Both the position numbers and the translations under genes were made by a program. Below, one piece after another: positions 1 to 5,527 of a stretch of DNA of 7,530 bases. The stretch spans positions 1-7,530 of the forward strand of contig QMQW01000019.1 of the NCBI GenBank assembly GCA_003650625.1, in the 5' to 3' direction. The stretch is from Thermoproteota archaeon. Lineage in GTDB: Archaea; Thermoproteota; Methanomethylicia; Culexarchaeales; Culexmicrobiaceae. Numbering within the stretch: position 1 is the first letter of the stretch; the number at the start of each line of letters is the position of its first letter. Under the pieces are notes generated by a model. It was not told where the DNA came from. It made no database searches and saw only the letters and a list, made by a program, of their open reading frames with translations.

Positions 1-41
1 TAAAGATTAACTAACCCTTCAAGTTCACCAGAAAAAGTAAC

Positions 42-52
42 AAATAAATTTT
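42..52 (+). promoter_or_regulatory. Possible TATA-like element of the zinc-finger gene
   Basis: An AT-only stretch (AAATAAATTTT) is centred about 38 bases before the ATG at 85. With archaeal TATA-to-start spacing of about 26 bases, transcription would begin near 73 and give a leader of about 12 bases that still contains the GGTGA ribosome site at 75-79. The surrounding DNA is generally AT-rich, so the match could be chance. Confidence 0.3.
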
Positions 53-84
53 GAAAGAAAATAGAGAGTAGTAAGGTGAATAGT

Positions 85-240
85 ATGGCTAGATGCCCCA
101 TATGCGGCGCTGAAGTTAAAGATGAAGACATGGTCAAGTGCGAAATGTGCTTCCTAAGAGTGTGCCCAAACTGCATAACCGAAAGAGAAGGAACAAAAGT
201 ATGCACGCGATGCGCAAAATTCATGGACCTAGTAGGCTAA
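85..240 (+). CDS. Small eight-cysteine zinc-finger protein (51 aa), function unknown
   Basis: A 51-residue ORF with eight cysteines in four CxxC pairs: C4/C7, C19/C22, C27/C30 and C40/C43. The spacing is C-x2-C-x11-C-x2-C-x4-C-x2-C-x9-C-x2-C. Four evenly arranged pairs suggest two zinc ions, either as two consecutive zinc ribbons or interleaved as in FYVE/RING-type cross-brace folds; the sequence cannot decide. It has no signal peptide or membrane segment, so it is probably cytoplasmic. The ATG at 85 is preceded by GGTGA at 75-79 with a 5-base gap. An in-frame GTG at 76 lies inside that site and is a less likely start. The gene stands alone and converges on the exported-protein operon. Proteins of this kind often mediate protein or nucleic-acid contacts, but no partner is visible here. 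That it is a real gene is well supported by the cysteine spacing and ribosome site; its function is not. Confidence 0.82.
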   Translation: MARCPICGAEVKDEDMVKCEMCFLRVCPNCITEREGTKVCTRCAKFMDLVG

Positions 241-323
241 AGCACCAAACAAACATAAAACTTAACATTAAATTATTTAATAATCAAAGTAGATGTAGAT
301 CAAATTTTATATACAACACCAAA

Positions 324-983
324 CTATACTTCCCATCTCGGCCTTAATGAAAGCGTCACCGAGCCCTCAAACATTTTCAAGTGCAAAGCCAATGGCTTAA
401 GATCATCAACAGACTTTCCAAATCTCAACTCCACATACGGATTCAATATCGCGTAAATCGCGTAGTTTATCTTCAACCTCACAACCTCTGGAGGCTTATG
501 AAAGTTTATGAAAAATATCTTATTTGCCGAAAACAAATACTGATCAGGAACATGCCTAAAGGTTCCGCAATGTTGAAAAATAACTTCCTGCGATGACTGA
601 AGCGCACCAGCAAATTCAAGACCAGTTATAGCAATCGCATAACCCTTAAAGATAGGGCTCAACTTCACCTCCTCTTCCATTTTAACCCACATTATCATAA
701 GCCTTAAACCAAAATCCGCATAGTCATCCCCGCCTATCCAACCAGAATCCCTATATGCAGCCACCACCAATCCAAACGCAACATCTCCAAATAAGCTTCC
801 AAATCTCACAACAGTGCTATTACAAACCGTTAGAGCTCCCCTGGAATAAAAGTTACGTAAAGCATCATAAAGCGATTGAGAAGTTAAAGGAATATAAATC
901 GGACTGCTCAAAGCATGCATGCCTAAAATTAAAAGAGTAATCAACGAAAAGAGCAGTATAATTTTCCTTTTAGTTAAGTTCAT
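324..983 (-). CDS. Exported protein of unknown family, second gene of operon
   Basis: A 219-residue protein with a charged N-terminus (MNLTKRK) and a hydrophobic core at about residues 8-22, followed by small residues near 24-27. This is a typical Sec signal peptide or N-terminal anchor. The rest is soluble-looking, with two cysteines (C54, C139) that could form a disulfide and an N-glycosylation sequon at N55-S-T57. I recognise no catalytic motif or family. The ATG at 983 is chosen because GGAG lies 9 bases upstream. A TTG at 998 is also in frame and would overlap the upstream gene by 11 bases. The gap to the upstream stop at 988 is only 4 bases with the ATG start, so the two genes are almost surely co-transcribed. 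The protein probably acts at or outside the cell surface, perhaps together with the product of the upstream gene, which is also exported. Confidence 0.75.
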   Translation of the reverse strand: MNLTKRKIILLFSLITLLILGMHALSSPIYIPLTSQSLYDALRNFYSRGALTVCNSTVVRFGSLFGDVAFGLVVAAYRDSGWIGGDDYADFGLRLMIMWVKMEEEVKLSPIFKGYAIAITGLEFAGALQSSQEVIFQHCGTFRHVPDQYLFSANKIFFINFHKPPEVVRLKINYAIYAILNPYVELRFGKSVDDLKPLALHLKMFEGSVTLSLRPRWEV

Positions 984-987
984 ATTA

Positions 988-1815
988 TCAAGCTCCAACC
1001 GGCTTAACCTTAAAAGTAATATATGTGCTGAAAGTCGTGTACACTACGTCTACTGCATCAAGAGGCAAAAAATTCACAGTATAGGGATCAAGCAGGTCTA
1101 TACTTTGAAGTCCATTTTCAACGCAAATATAAAACGACGCGGTCCACGTTAATTTACACGTCACAGTATATGTATGAGTCTCATCAAAACCGCGAGTCAC
1201 CCAAAATTCTATTCTTGCTCCAAGCTCACTTAAATCTCCAGCTGCCATAGTTGAAATACGACCCCAATCGGATTGAATTTCTGAAACTTTCGACAAAAAT
1301 TTAAATGGATTAGGCCATGCGAATCCAGTTTTAAGCTGGACAACACTCCACAAAAGATCAATAATAATGTCGATAAAATCGGAGCCTTGCGGTCTCTTCC
1401 AACAATTAATAAAGCGAACAGCATTCTTAGCAGCGTCACCAGTAAATATCGTTCCATTAGTTTCATCCTTAACTTGAACTACCTCAACTTCATAATATAT
1501 TGAGCCCGTCTGAGACCACCATTCTTGACCACCGCAATACCATGACCTAACCCCCTCACTTCCACCCATCAAAATTTGTCCTAAACCGTCAAATTCAAAA
1601 ACTGTAATCCAATTAGCGGCATAAGCAAAGTCACCAATAGTGTGGTAATGATATTCTCCTCCTATTGGAGGATAAATGTGACCCCATTGAACTTCATAAT
1701 CGCCTTTAAGCTCGCCATCTCCATTAAAGCCAAAAGCAAATCCCATACTTAAACATGACATTAGGAACAAGCATAATAGGAATATTATTATTTTTTGATT
1801 TTCACCATTTTTCAT
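988..1815 (-). CDS. Exported aromatic-rich protein of unknown family, first gene of operon
   Basis: A 275-residue protein with a signal peptide: MKNGENQK, then a hydrophobic core at about residues 9-28, with likely cleavage near 28-31 (AFG/FNG). The mature part is rich in Trp, Tyr and Phe. It has four cysteines (C94, C138, C220, C231), enough for two disulfides, and a sequon at N120-G-T122. The last 70 residues alternate hydrophobic and polar residues, suggesting beta strands. A more helical stretch with two WP/FP-type turns lies at about 145-175. I recognise no enzyme motif or named domain. The ATG at 1815 has GGTGA ending 5 bases upstream. An ATG at 1827 is in frame but overlaps the ribosome site and falls at the predicted transcript start. 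Four bases separate its stop from the next exported protein. An AT-rich promoter lies just upstream. The export call is firm; the function is unknown. Confidence 0.75.
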   Translation of the reverse strand: MKNGENQKIIIFLLCLFLMSCLSMGFAFGFNGDGELKGDYEVQWGHIYPPIGGEYHYHTIGDFAYAANWITVFEFDGLGQILMGGSEGVRSWYCGGQEWWSQTGSIYYEVEVVQVKDETNGTIFTGDAAKNAVRFINCWKRPQGSDFIDIIIDLLWSVVQLKTGFAWPNPFKFLSKVSEIQSDWGRISTMAAGDLSELGARIEFWVTRGFDETHTYTVTCKLTWTASFYICVENGLQSIDLLDPYTVNFLPLDAVDVVYTTFSTYITFKVKPVGA

Positions 1816-1845
1816 AATTTTCACCATTTAATAATATAGCATATT

Positions 1846-1863
1846 ATTTATATTTATATTTTA
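1846..1863 (-). promoter_or_regulatory. TATA-box region of the exported-protein operon
   Basis: On the minus strand this reads as an AT-only run with repeated ATAAATA units, centred about 30-40 bases before the ATG at 1815. Archaeal spacing would put the transcript start at about 1825-1828, giving a very short leader that still carries the GGTGA site at 1820-1824. The position fits well; the exact box cannot be fixed because the whole run is AT. Confidence 0.5.
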
Positions 1864-1866
1864 CGT

Positions 1867-1884
1867 AAAAATCATCTTTAAAAA
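1867..1884 (-). terminator. Possible T-tract terminator after tRNA-Thr
   Basis: Two runs of five T on the minus strand (1884-1880 and 1871-1867) lie about 50-67 bases downstream of the tRNA-Thr 3' end. Archaeal transcription commonly stops at such T tracts. They also sit immediately before the next operon's TATA region. The composition is AT-rich, so this is tentative. Confidence 0.3.
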
Positions 1885-1896
1885 TACATTTAACTG

Positions 1897-1912
1897 TTTG
1901 ATCGTAATCAAA
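1897..1912. repeat. Perfect 16-bp inverted repeat (TTTGAT-CGTA-ATCAAA)
   Basis: Two 6-base arms, TTTGAT at 1897-1902 and ATCAAA at 1907-1912, flank the 4-base centre CGTA. The repeat lies 22 bases beyond the tRNA-Thr 3' end and about 35-50 bases upstream of the exported-protein operon's TATA region. It could be an operator or activator site for that operon, or an RNA hairpin at the end of the tRNA transcript, where it would precede the T tract at 1884-1880. The palindrome is directly visible; its role is inferred. Confidence 0.4.
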
Positions 1913-1933
1913 TTCATAATTTATTTGGTTTGT

Positions 1934-2011
1934 TGGAGCCCCGGGCGGGATTTGAACCCGCGACCTACGCCTTACCAAGGCGCCGCTCTAACCCGGCTGA
2001 GCTACCGGGGC
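1934..2011 (-). tRNA. tRNA-Thr (anticodon GGT), CCA encoded
   Basis: The minus strand folds into a complete cloverleaf. The 7-bp acceptor stem GCCCCGG/CCGGGGC is all G:C. The D arm is GCTC/GAGC. The anticodon stem GCGCC/GGCGT, with one G:T pair, holds the loop TTGGTAA, so the anticodon is GGT, reading ACC and ACU threonine codons. The T arm is GCGGG/CCCGC with loop TTCAAAT. The discriminator base is T, as usual for archaeal tRNA-Thr, and CCA (1936-1934) is encoded in the DNA. There is no intron. The body without CCA is 75 bases, ending at 1937. It lies downstream of and on the same strand as the aminopeptidase gene. Confidence 0.97.
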
Positions 2012-2037
2012 TTACCCAGTCTAAATGTGCAATAAAC

Positions 2038-2052
2038 CTATATGATTTTAAC
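2038..2052 (-). promoter_or_regulatory. Possible TATA-like element for tRNA-Thr
   Basis: On the minus strand the sequence reads TTAAAATCATATAGG, centred about 34 bases before the tRNA 5' end at 2011, compatible with a short 5' leader removed by RNase P. The tRNA could instead be transcribed from the aminopeptidase promoter, since the genes run in the same direction with about 93 bases between them. Confidence 0.3.
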
Positions 2053-2104
2053 TCCTCAGTGGGTTGAGAATTGAACTTCGTTAAGGCTTAGATTGATGGG
2101 TGGT

Positions 2105-3004
2105 CTAAGCTGTTGTAATTAGTGGACCATCTCTAAGTACGATTACTGTGTGCTCTGCTTGAGCTACCAAGCCGCCCCCAGCTTCCTTTAAAACTGGATA
2201 CGAATGTAAAGCGCCCTTACTTGCGAGGTTCTGAAGAGCAGCTCTTATTTGAGTTAATGAGCCGCAGTCCAAGAGCCAACGCTCAGAGAACGGCAGTCCC
2301 CTAAACTTTGACTTAATCTTCTTGAGAAGCTTCTTTTCGAAGCGATTTTTAGCTCCTTTAACTTTAATGAAACTGTAAATGCACACTTGGTCGGTGTCAA
2401 CGACACTTCCAATGCCTGTGGTTGCAAAGGGCTCTACAGCATAAACCTCACCCTCCAAGACTACTGCATCATAGCTCGTCGCTACATTTGGTATGCTTTT
2501 CCCTCCGTGCAGAAGGTACCTCCTCATCAAGTGTCCGGAGAGATTGCTTATTGGCTTGAAGCCTAACCTCTTGATCTCACCTTCAATTGCAGATGAAATC
2601 CTCCTGATACTAACTCCAGGCTTCATCAGCTGGATAGCAGCTTCAAGAGCTTTTTCAGCCGCTTCGACCAATTCCATGAAATCAGGGTTAAAACATAGAG
2701 TTATAGCTGCATCAGCAATGTAGCCATCCACATGAGCTCCAACATCAACCTTAACTAGAGAGCCGTCGGGAACCTCAAGCTGATCATCAGCTGGAGAAGA
2801 ATAGTGCGCAGCAACTTCATTAATCGACACGTTGCAGGGAAATGCAGGAGAAGCACCAAGCTCATAAATCAGATTTTCCAAAGACTCGCAGATGTCAACT
2901 ACTCGAGCCCCTGGCTTAACAATTTCAGCCGCCCTCTTAAGCACTTGCTTAACAACTCTCCCAGCGCGGAGAAGCTTCTCAACTTCCTCACTGCTCAACT
3001 CCAT
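2105..3004 (-). CDS. map: Methionine aminopeptidase, type II (archaeal)
   Basis: This cytoplasmic metalloprotease removes the initiator methionine from new proteins whose second residue is small. The protein is 299 residues, close to the roughly 295 usual for archaeal enzymes. Counting from the ATG at 3004, the five metal ligands of the pita-bread fold are present: D87 (KVDVG), D98 (IADAA), H158 (SGHLM), E191 (AVEPF) and E284 (AQAEH). The substrate-contact histidines H67 (AAHYS) and H166 (LHGG) are also present. Their spacing matches the Pyrococcus furiosus enzyme almost residue for residue. The stretch between about 205 and 265 is the extra helical segment that marks type II enzymes. The ATG at 3004 is preferred over the in-frame ATG at 3022 because a strong GGAGGT site lies between them. 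The gene is divergent from tRNA-Ile and upstream of tRNA-Thr. Nothing suggests damage; it is probably constitutive. Confidence 0.97.
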   Translation of the reverse strand: MELSSEEVEKLLRAGRVVKQVLKRAAEIVKPGARVVDICESLENLIYELGASPAFPCNVSINEVAAHYSSPADDQLEVPDGSLVKVDVGAHVDGYIADAAITLCFNPDFMELVEAAEKALEAAIQLMKPGVSIRRISSAIEGEIKRLGFKPISNLSGHLMRRYLLHGGKSIPNVATSYDAVVLEGEVYAVEPFATTGIGSVVDTDQVCIYSFIKVKGAKNRFEKKLLKKIKSKFRGLPFSERWLLDCGSLTQIRAALQNLASKGALHSYPVLKEAGGGLVAQAEHTVIVLRDGPLITTA

Positions 3005-3007
3005 TAA

Positions 3008-3013
3008 ACCTCC
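3008..3013 (-). promoter_or_regulatory. Ribosome binding site GGAGGT deciding the map start
   Basis: GGAGGT on the minus strand ends 3 bases before the ATG at 3004. It lies inside the ORF if the upstream ATG at 3022 is used, so it argues for the shorter 299-residue protein. Confidence 0.7.
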
Positions 3014-3038
3014 CCCAAACATGCATTGGCAAAGGAAA

Positions 3039-3048
3039 GCTTAAAACC
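3039..3048. promoter_or_regulatory. TATA-like element between map and tRNA-Ile, possibly used in both directions
   Basis: The plus strand reads GCTTAAAACC and the minus strand GGTTTTAAGC. The centre is about 32 bases before the tRNA-Ile 5' end at 3076. It is also about 40 bases before the map ATG at 3004, which would give map a leader of about 14 bases including GGAGGT. The 71-base gap shows no second good candidate, so one element may serve both genes. Confidence 0.45.
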
Positions 3049-3075
3049 TTATCAGCTAAAAATAGTGGTGGTGAG

Positions 3076-3153
3076 GGGCCCGTAGCTCAGCCTGGTAAGA
3101 GCACTCGGCTGATAACCGAGGGGTCGTGGGTTCAAATCCCACCGGGCCCACCA
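3076..3153 (+). tRNA. tRNA-Ile (anticodon GAT), CCA encoded
   Basis: A complete cloverleaf is present. The acceptor stem GGGCCCG/CGGGCCC is all G:C. The D arm is GCTC/GAGC. The anticodon stem CTCGG/CCGAG holds the loop CTGATAA, giving anticodon GAT, which reads AUC and AUU. The T arm is GTGGG/CCCAC with loop TTCAAAT. The discriminator base is A and CCA (3151-3153) is encoded. There is no intron. The body without CCA is 75 bases, ending at 3150. It is divergent from map and converges on the VTT-domain gene, whose stop lies 13 bases beyond the CCA. Confidence 0.97.
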
Positions 3154-3166
3154 TAAACATCAATAC

Positions 3167-3934
3167 CTATCTCACGAACTTTCCCGGACTTTTCAAAAAC
3201 TCAATCATCACTTGAAGCCAGCCCAACTCACGGGCTTCAATGGCGATTTTCTCCCAATTCAATTTCGCAATTAGAAGCAACAACAAGATGGAAAGGATAA
3301 ATGAAGCAAGTCCAGAAACAATGGGATCCCCGCCAAAAGCAATGCCTAGCCCCCGACCAATTGCTGCAGTAACCCCGACTATCAGCGTCTTCCCAATAAA
3401 AACAGCTACAAAGAACTTGCATGGACTATACATTGAAAAGCTAATTGGCACGTAAAGAATGTCGTCAGGCAAGGGCAAAGCAGCAAAAAGGAAAATAGCA
3501 GAAAAAATGCTTCTCTCAAAAAGCTTGCTAAACCTCTGAAGATTGCTTCTCACCCTAATCGAAAGAAAAGAGCTCAAACTTCGCCCAGCGAGCAATATTA
3601 TCAATTTGCCAAGTGCAGATCCAAGGCCTCCCAAAATCGATATAACCAACAATTCACTAACCGAAAGTTCGACCAAAGCAGAATACTCCACAACCACCAG
3701 CAAATAGGGCAAACCAACATATGGAGTTGCATTCCCAATGAGGGAGGCGAGGAAAATCCCAACTGGACCCAGCATCCTCAAAAAGTCGATGACATCATTC
3801 AAGCCAAAAAGAGATCCACAAGTATTTCCAAAGCCAATTGCACAATAGTTAGCCGAAAAATCCATGAGGACAGCCAACCTACTAATGCAAACCACATAGC
3901 TGCAATTCAAGCTGGAAACTCCCCTAAGCATCAT
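3167..3934 (-). CDS. VTT/DedA-like (SNARE-associated type) polytopic membrane protein
   Basis: A 255-residue integral membrane protein. Counting from the ATG at 3934, hydrophobic segments lie at about 56-85, 92-116, 142-160, 173-195 and 205-223. A Gly-rich stretch ending in Gly-Arg (about 103-118) and the LPLPDD motif (about 153-158), followed by a hydrophobic segment with FIGKT, resemble archaeal VTT-domain (DedA-like) proteins. The GNATPYVGLP stretch near 67-76 would be the first re-entrant hairpin. Some DedA proteins move polyprenyl-phosphate carriers across membranes, which would suit the neighbouring glycosyltransferases; that role is inferred here. The start overlaps the end of the upstream glycosyltransferase gene by 11 bases (GATGATGCTTAG), implying translational coupling. 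No strong ribosome site is seen, and ATGs at 3931 and 3865 are alternatives. Calling a longer frame up to 4186 would be wrong, since it runs through the glycosyltransferase. Confidence 0.75.
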   Translation of the reverse strand: MMLRGVSSLNCSYVVCISRLAVLMDFSANYCAIGFGNTCGSLFGLNDVIDFLRMLGPVGIFLASLIGNATPYVGLPYLLVVVEYSALVELSVSELLVISILGGLGSALGKLIILLAGRSLSSFLSIRVRSNLQRFSKLFERSIFSAIFLFAALPLPDDILYVPISFSMYSPCKFFVAVFIGKTLIVGVTAAIGRGLGIAFGGDPIVSGLASFILSILLLLLIAKLNWEKIAIEARELGWLQVMIEFLKSPGKFVR

Positions 3935-5084
3935 CAAGCTTAGCGAATTCGCAGGGAACCTCAAACGCTTTACCCAAAACTTCACCATAAACCGAGGCCA
4001 CCAAACTGGCAATTCTCTCCCAAGAATACCTTTTAACAGCAATCTCCCTACCAGCCATCCCCATCCTCCAAGCCAAGTCACGATCGCATAGCAATTGAAC
4101 AATTCGCTCAGCAAGCAAAACCTCATTTCCAGGAGGAACAAGGAAGCCGCTCGCACCATCACATACAACTTCAGGCAGCCCCCCAACTGCCGAAGCTATG
4201 ATAGGCCTTCCCGAAGCCATCGCCTCGAGGGCAACAATTCCAAAACTCTCCCTATACAAGCTCGGCATCACCACTACCCTGGATCTTCGATAAATACTAG
4301 GCAACCTATCCTCAGAGACCCTCCCTAGAAATCTAACCTTACCATTCAAGTCAAACTGCCAAACAAGCATTTTAAGGAAGGGAAGCATGTACCCCTCCCC
4401 AACAACGAGCAGCTTTGCATCCGGCACTTCCCTCACGACTCTCGAGAAGGCCTTTATGAGCACATGAACACCCTTTCTGTGAACCAGCCTTCCAACATAC
4501 AAAACCACCTGCTCATCAGGCTCAGATTCCGGCGGATGAAAGCGATGCACATCCACTCCATTTGGGATTATTAAGCTCTCAGCACCATTTCCAAGCAAGT
4601 TCTCAATAAATGAAGCTGCGCACTTACTAACCGAAATTATGCGATTTGCCTTCGAAATAAAGTACCTCAAGAACATCAAGCCCCTGCAAGACATCAAAGT
4701 CAGCGCAGAAGATGGAGTGCTGCCAGCAGCACTATGATTTGTTAAAACCCTCGGCACCCCAAACCTCTCAGCAACATGCAAAGTAAGTAGCGGAGTAGGC
4801 GTGAAAGCATGATGAGCGTGAACTATGTCAGGAGAAAAATCGGAGATCACCCGCTTCAATGAGCCCAAATTGGGAGGGGAAATTGGATTTTGAATTGGAA
4901 TTGCAGGGTCAACATATATGATGGGCGCGTCAAACTGCAATTCCCCACTAACCCTACTATTCAACTTAGTTAGAATTGCAACTTCAAATCCCAGCTTCAC
5001 AAGAAAAGTGGAAAGCTCCCTAACGTGCCTCTGAACGCCTCCAGGCGTAAGAGGATGCCACTCAATAGCCATGAGAACCCTCAA
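3924..5084 (-). CDS. Glycosyltransferase family 4 (GT-B fold)
   Basis: This enzyme probably transfers a sugar from a nucleotide-sugar donor to a lipid or glycan acceptor on the cytoplasmic side of the membrane. The protein is 386 residues, normal for GT4. The N-terminal acceptor domain begins with RVLMAIEWHPLTPGG, giving a beta strand and the acceptor-side Gly-Gly at 15-16, and has HAHHA at about 89-93. The donor domain has the GRL...RKG phosphate-binding residues (R199, K204) and the family E-x7-E motif (E279 and E287, in RESFGIVALEAMASG), then GGLPEVV. The TTG at 5084 is preferred: GGTGGT lies just upstream, it keeps the first beta strand intact, and the TATA-like box at 5113-5122 puts the transcript start near 5090, after the ATG at 5102. 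An ATG at 5072 with GAGG upstream is an alternative. It is co-transcribed with the overlapping VTT gene. Donor and acceptor cannot be read from sequence. Confidence 0.88.
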   Translation of the reverse strand: MRVLMAIEWHPLTPGGVQRHVRELSTFLVKLGFEVAILTKLNSRVSGELQFDAPIIYVDPAIPIQNPISPPNLGSLKRVISDFSPDIVHAHHAFTPTPLLTLHVAERFGVPRVLTNHSAAGSTPSSALTLMSCRGLMFLRYFISKANRIISVSKCAASFIENLLGNGAESLIIPNGVDVHRFHPPESEPDEQVVLYVGRLVHRKGVHVLIKAFSRVVREVPDAKLLVVGEGYMLPFLKMLVWQFDLNGKVRFLGRVSEDRLPSIYRRSRVVVMPSLYRESFGIVALEAMASGRPIIASAVGGLPEVVCDGASGFLVPPGNEVLLAERIVQLLCDRDLAWRMGMAGREIAVKRYSWERIASLVASVYGEVLGKAFEVPCEFAKLDDA

Positions 5085-5112
5085 AATACCACCAAAAACC
5101 ATACGAAAAACG

Positions 5113-5122
5113 AATATATAAG
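5113..5122. promoter_or_regulatory. Near-symmetrical TATA box between the two glycosyltransferase arms
   Basis: The plus strand reads GAATATATAAG around 5112-5122, a near-consensus archaeal TATA box, and its reverse reads CTTATATATTC. Rightward, the start would be near 5144, 17 bases before the PadR ATG at 5161. Leftward, the start would be near 5090, just before the glycosyltransferase start. The core TATATA is self-complementary, so it may fire both ways. Confidence 0.6.
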
Positions 5123-5134
5123 ATTTGAACACAA

Positions 5135-5151
5135 CTCAAAGTGCAATTGAG
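5135..5151. repeat. Candidate operator palindrome CTCAA-N7-TTGAG
   Basis: Arms CTCAA (5135-5139) and TTGAG (5147-5151) flank a 7-base spacer. The palindrome covers the predicted rightward transcript start near 5144 and lies next to the shared TATA box, a classic place for a repressor site. The adjacent PadR-like gene makes autoregulation plausible. Five-base arms are short enough to arise by chance. Confidence 0.35.
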
Positions 5152-5160
5152 GGAGGAGGC

Positions 5161-5526
5161 ATGCTGAACGGCGAAGCCATAAGCATTGAAAAGTCCATGT
5201 ATAGGGGGATGTTCAGACCACTAATACTCTCCCTACTCGATAGGTCTATGATGAGGTTCTACCAAATATTTAAAGCTATACGCCAAATAACGGGCAGAAA
5301 GCCAAGCTTAAGCACCATACATGACATACTGGTAGAGCTTGAAAGCAAGAAACTCATAAAAAGCATAACAACCCAAACAAGCGAAAAGTACTATCAAATC
5401 ACCGAAAACGGCAGAAAAACCCTAAATGAGATTAGAGCCAAGTGTAAGTCCCACATAATTGACATAATAAGCTTAATCTTTGAAGTGCAAGAGAAAAGCA
5501 AGAACCGAGTTAACAAGCGGTGGTAA
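5161..5526 (+). CDS. PadR-like winged-helix transcriptional regulator
   Basis: A 121-residue cytoplasmic DNA-binding protein. A winged helix-turn-helix spans about residues 18-83: a first helix (FRPLILSLLDR), the MMRFYQIFKAI helix, the recognition helix PSLSTIHDILVELESKKLI at about 48-66, and a wing ending in EKYYQITENGRKTL. This layout, ending in Y-x-I-T-x-x-G, is typical of PadR proteins. The usual hGYxI motif of the second helix is replaced by RFYQI. A C-terminal helix at about 84-115 would dimerise the protein. The ATG at 5161 follows GGGAGG (5151-5156) with a 4-base gap. A TTG at 5125 is in frame but lies upstream of the predicted transcript start. Its stop is one base before the next gene's ATG, so the two form an operon. 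It probably controls that operon and perhaps the divergent glycosyltransferase. The effector is unknown. Confidence 0.83.
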   Translation: MLNGEAISIEKSMYRGMFRPLILSLLDRSMMRFYQIFKAIRQITGRKPSLSTIHDILVELESKKLIKSITTQTSEKYYQITENGRKTLNEIRAKCKSHIIDIISLIFEVQEKSKNRVNKRW

Positions 5527-5527
5527 A

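Noticed and set aside
1..84. Possible end of an upstream gene at the left edge (TAA at position 1)
   Set aside because: A single stop triplet at the edge, without any visible coding sequence, is not evidence of a gene.
267..281. ATTAAA-TTA-TTTAAT inverted repeat between the convergent genes as a terminator hairpin
   Set aside because: The arms are made only of A and T in AT-rich DNA, so chance is likely and such a hairpin would be weak.
138..347. 69-residue plus-strand frame overlapping the zinc-finger gene
   Set aside because: It is a basic, low-complexity shadow of the eight-cysteine gene and has no ribosome site of its own.
1744..1764. Lipobox-like LMSC in the signal peptide of the 275-residue protein
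   Set aside because: The -2 residue is Met, and the residues after the Cys stay hydrophobic, unlike a lipoprotein linker. A plain signal peptide fits better.
3935..4186. Upstream extension of the VTT-domain frame to a start at 4186
   Set aside because: This stretch lies wholly inside the glycosyltransferase coding region in another frame and reads as Trp/Leu/Arg-rich shadow sequence. The membrane protein more plausibly starts at the ATG overlapping the upstream stop.
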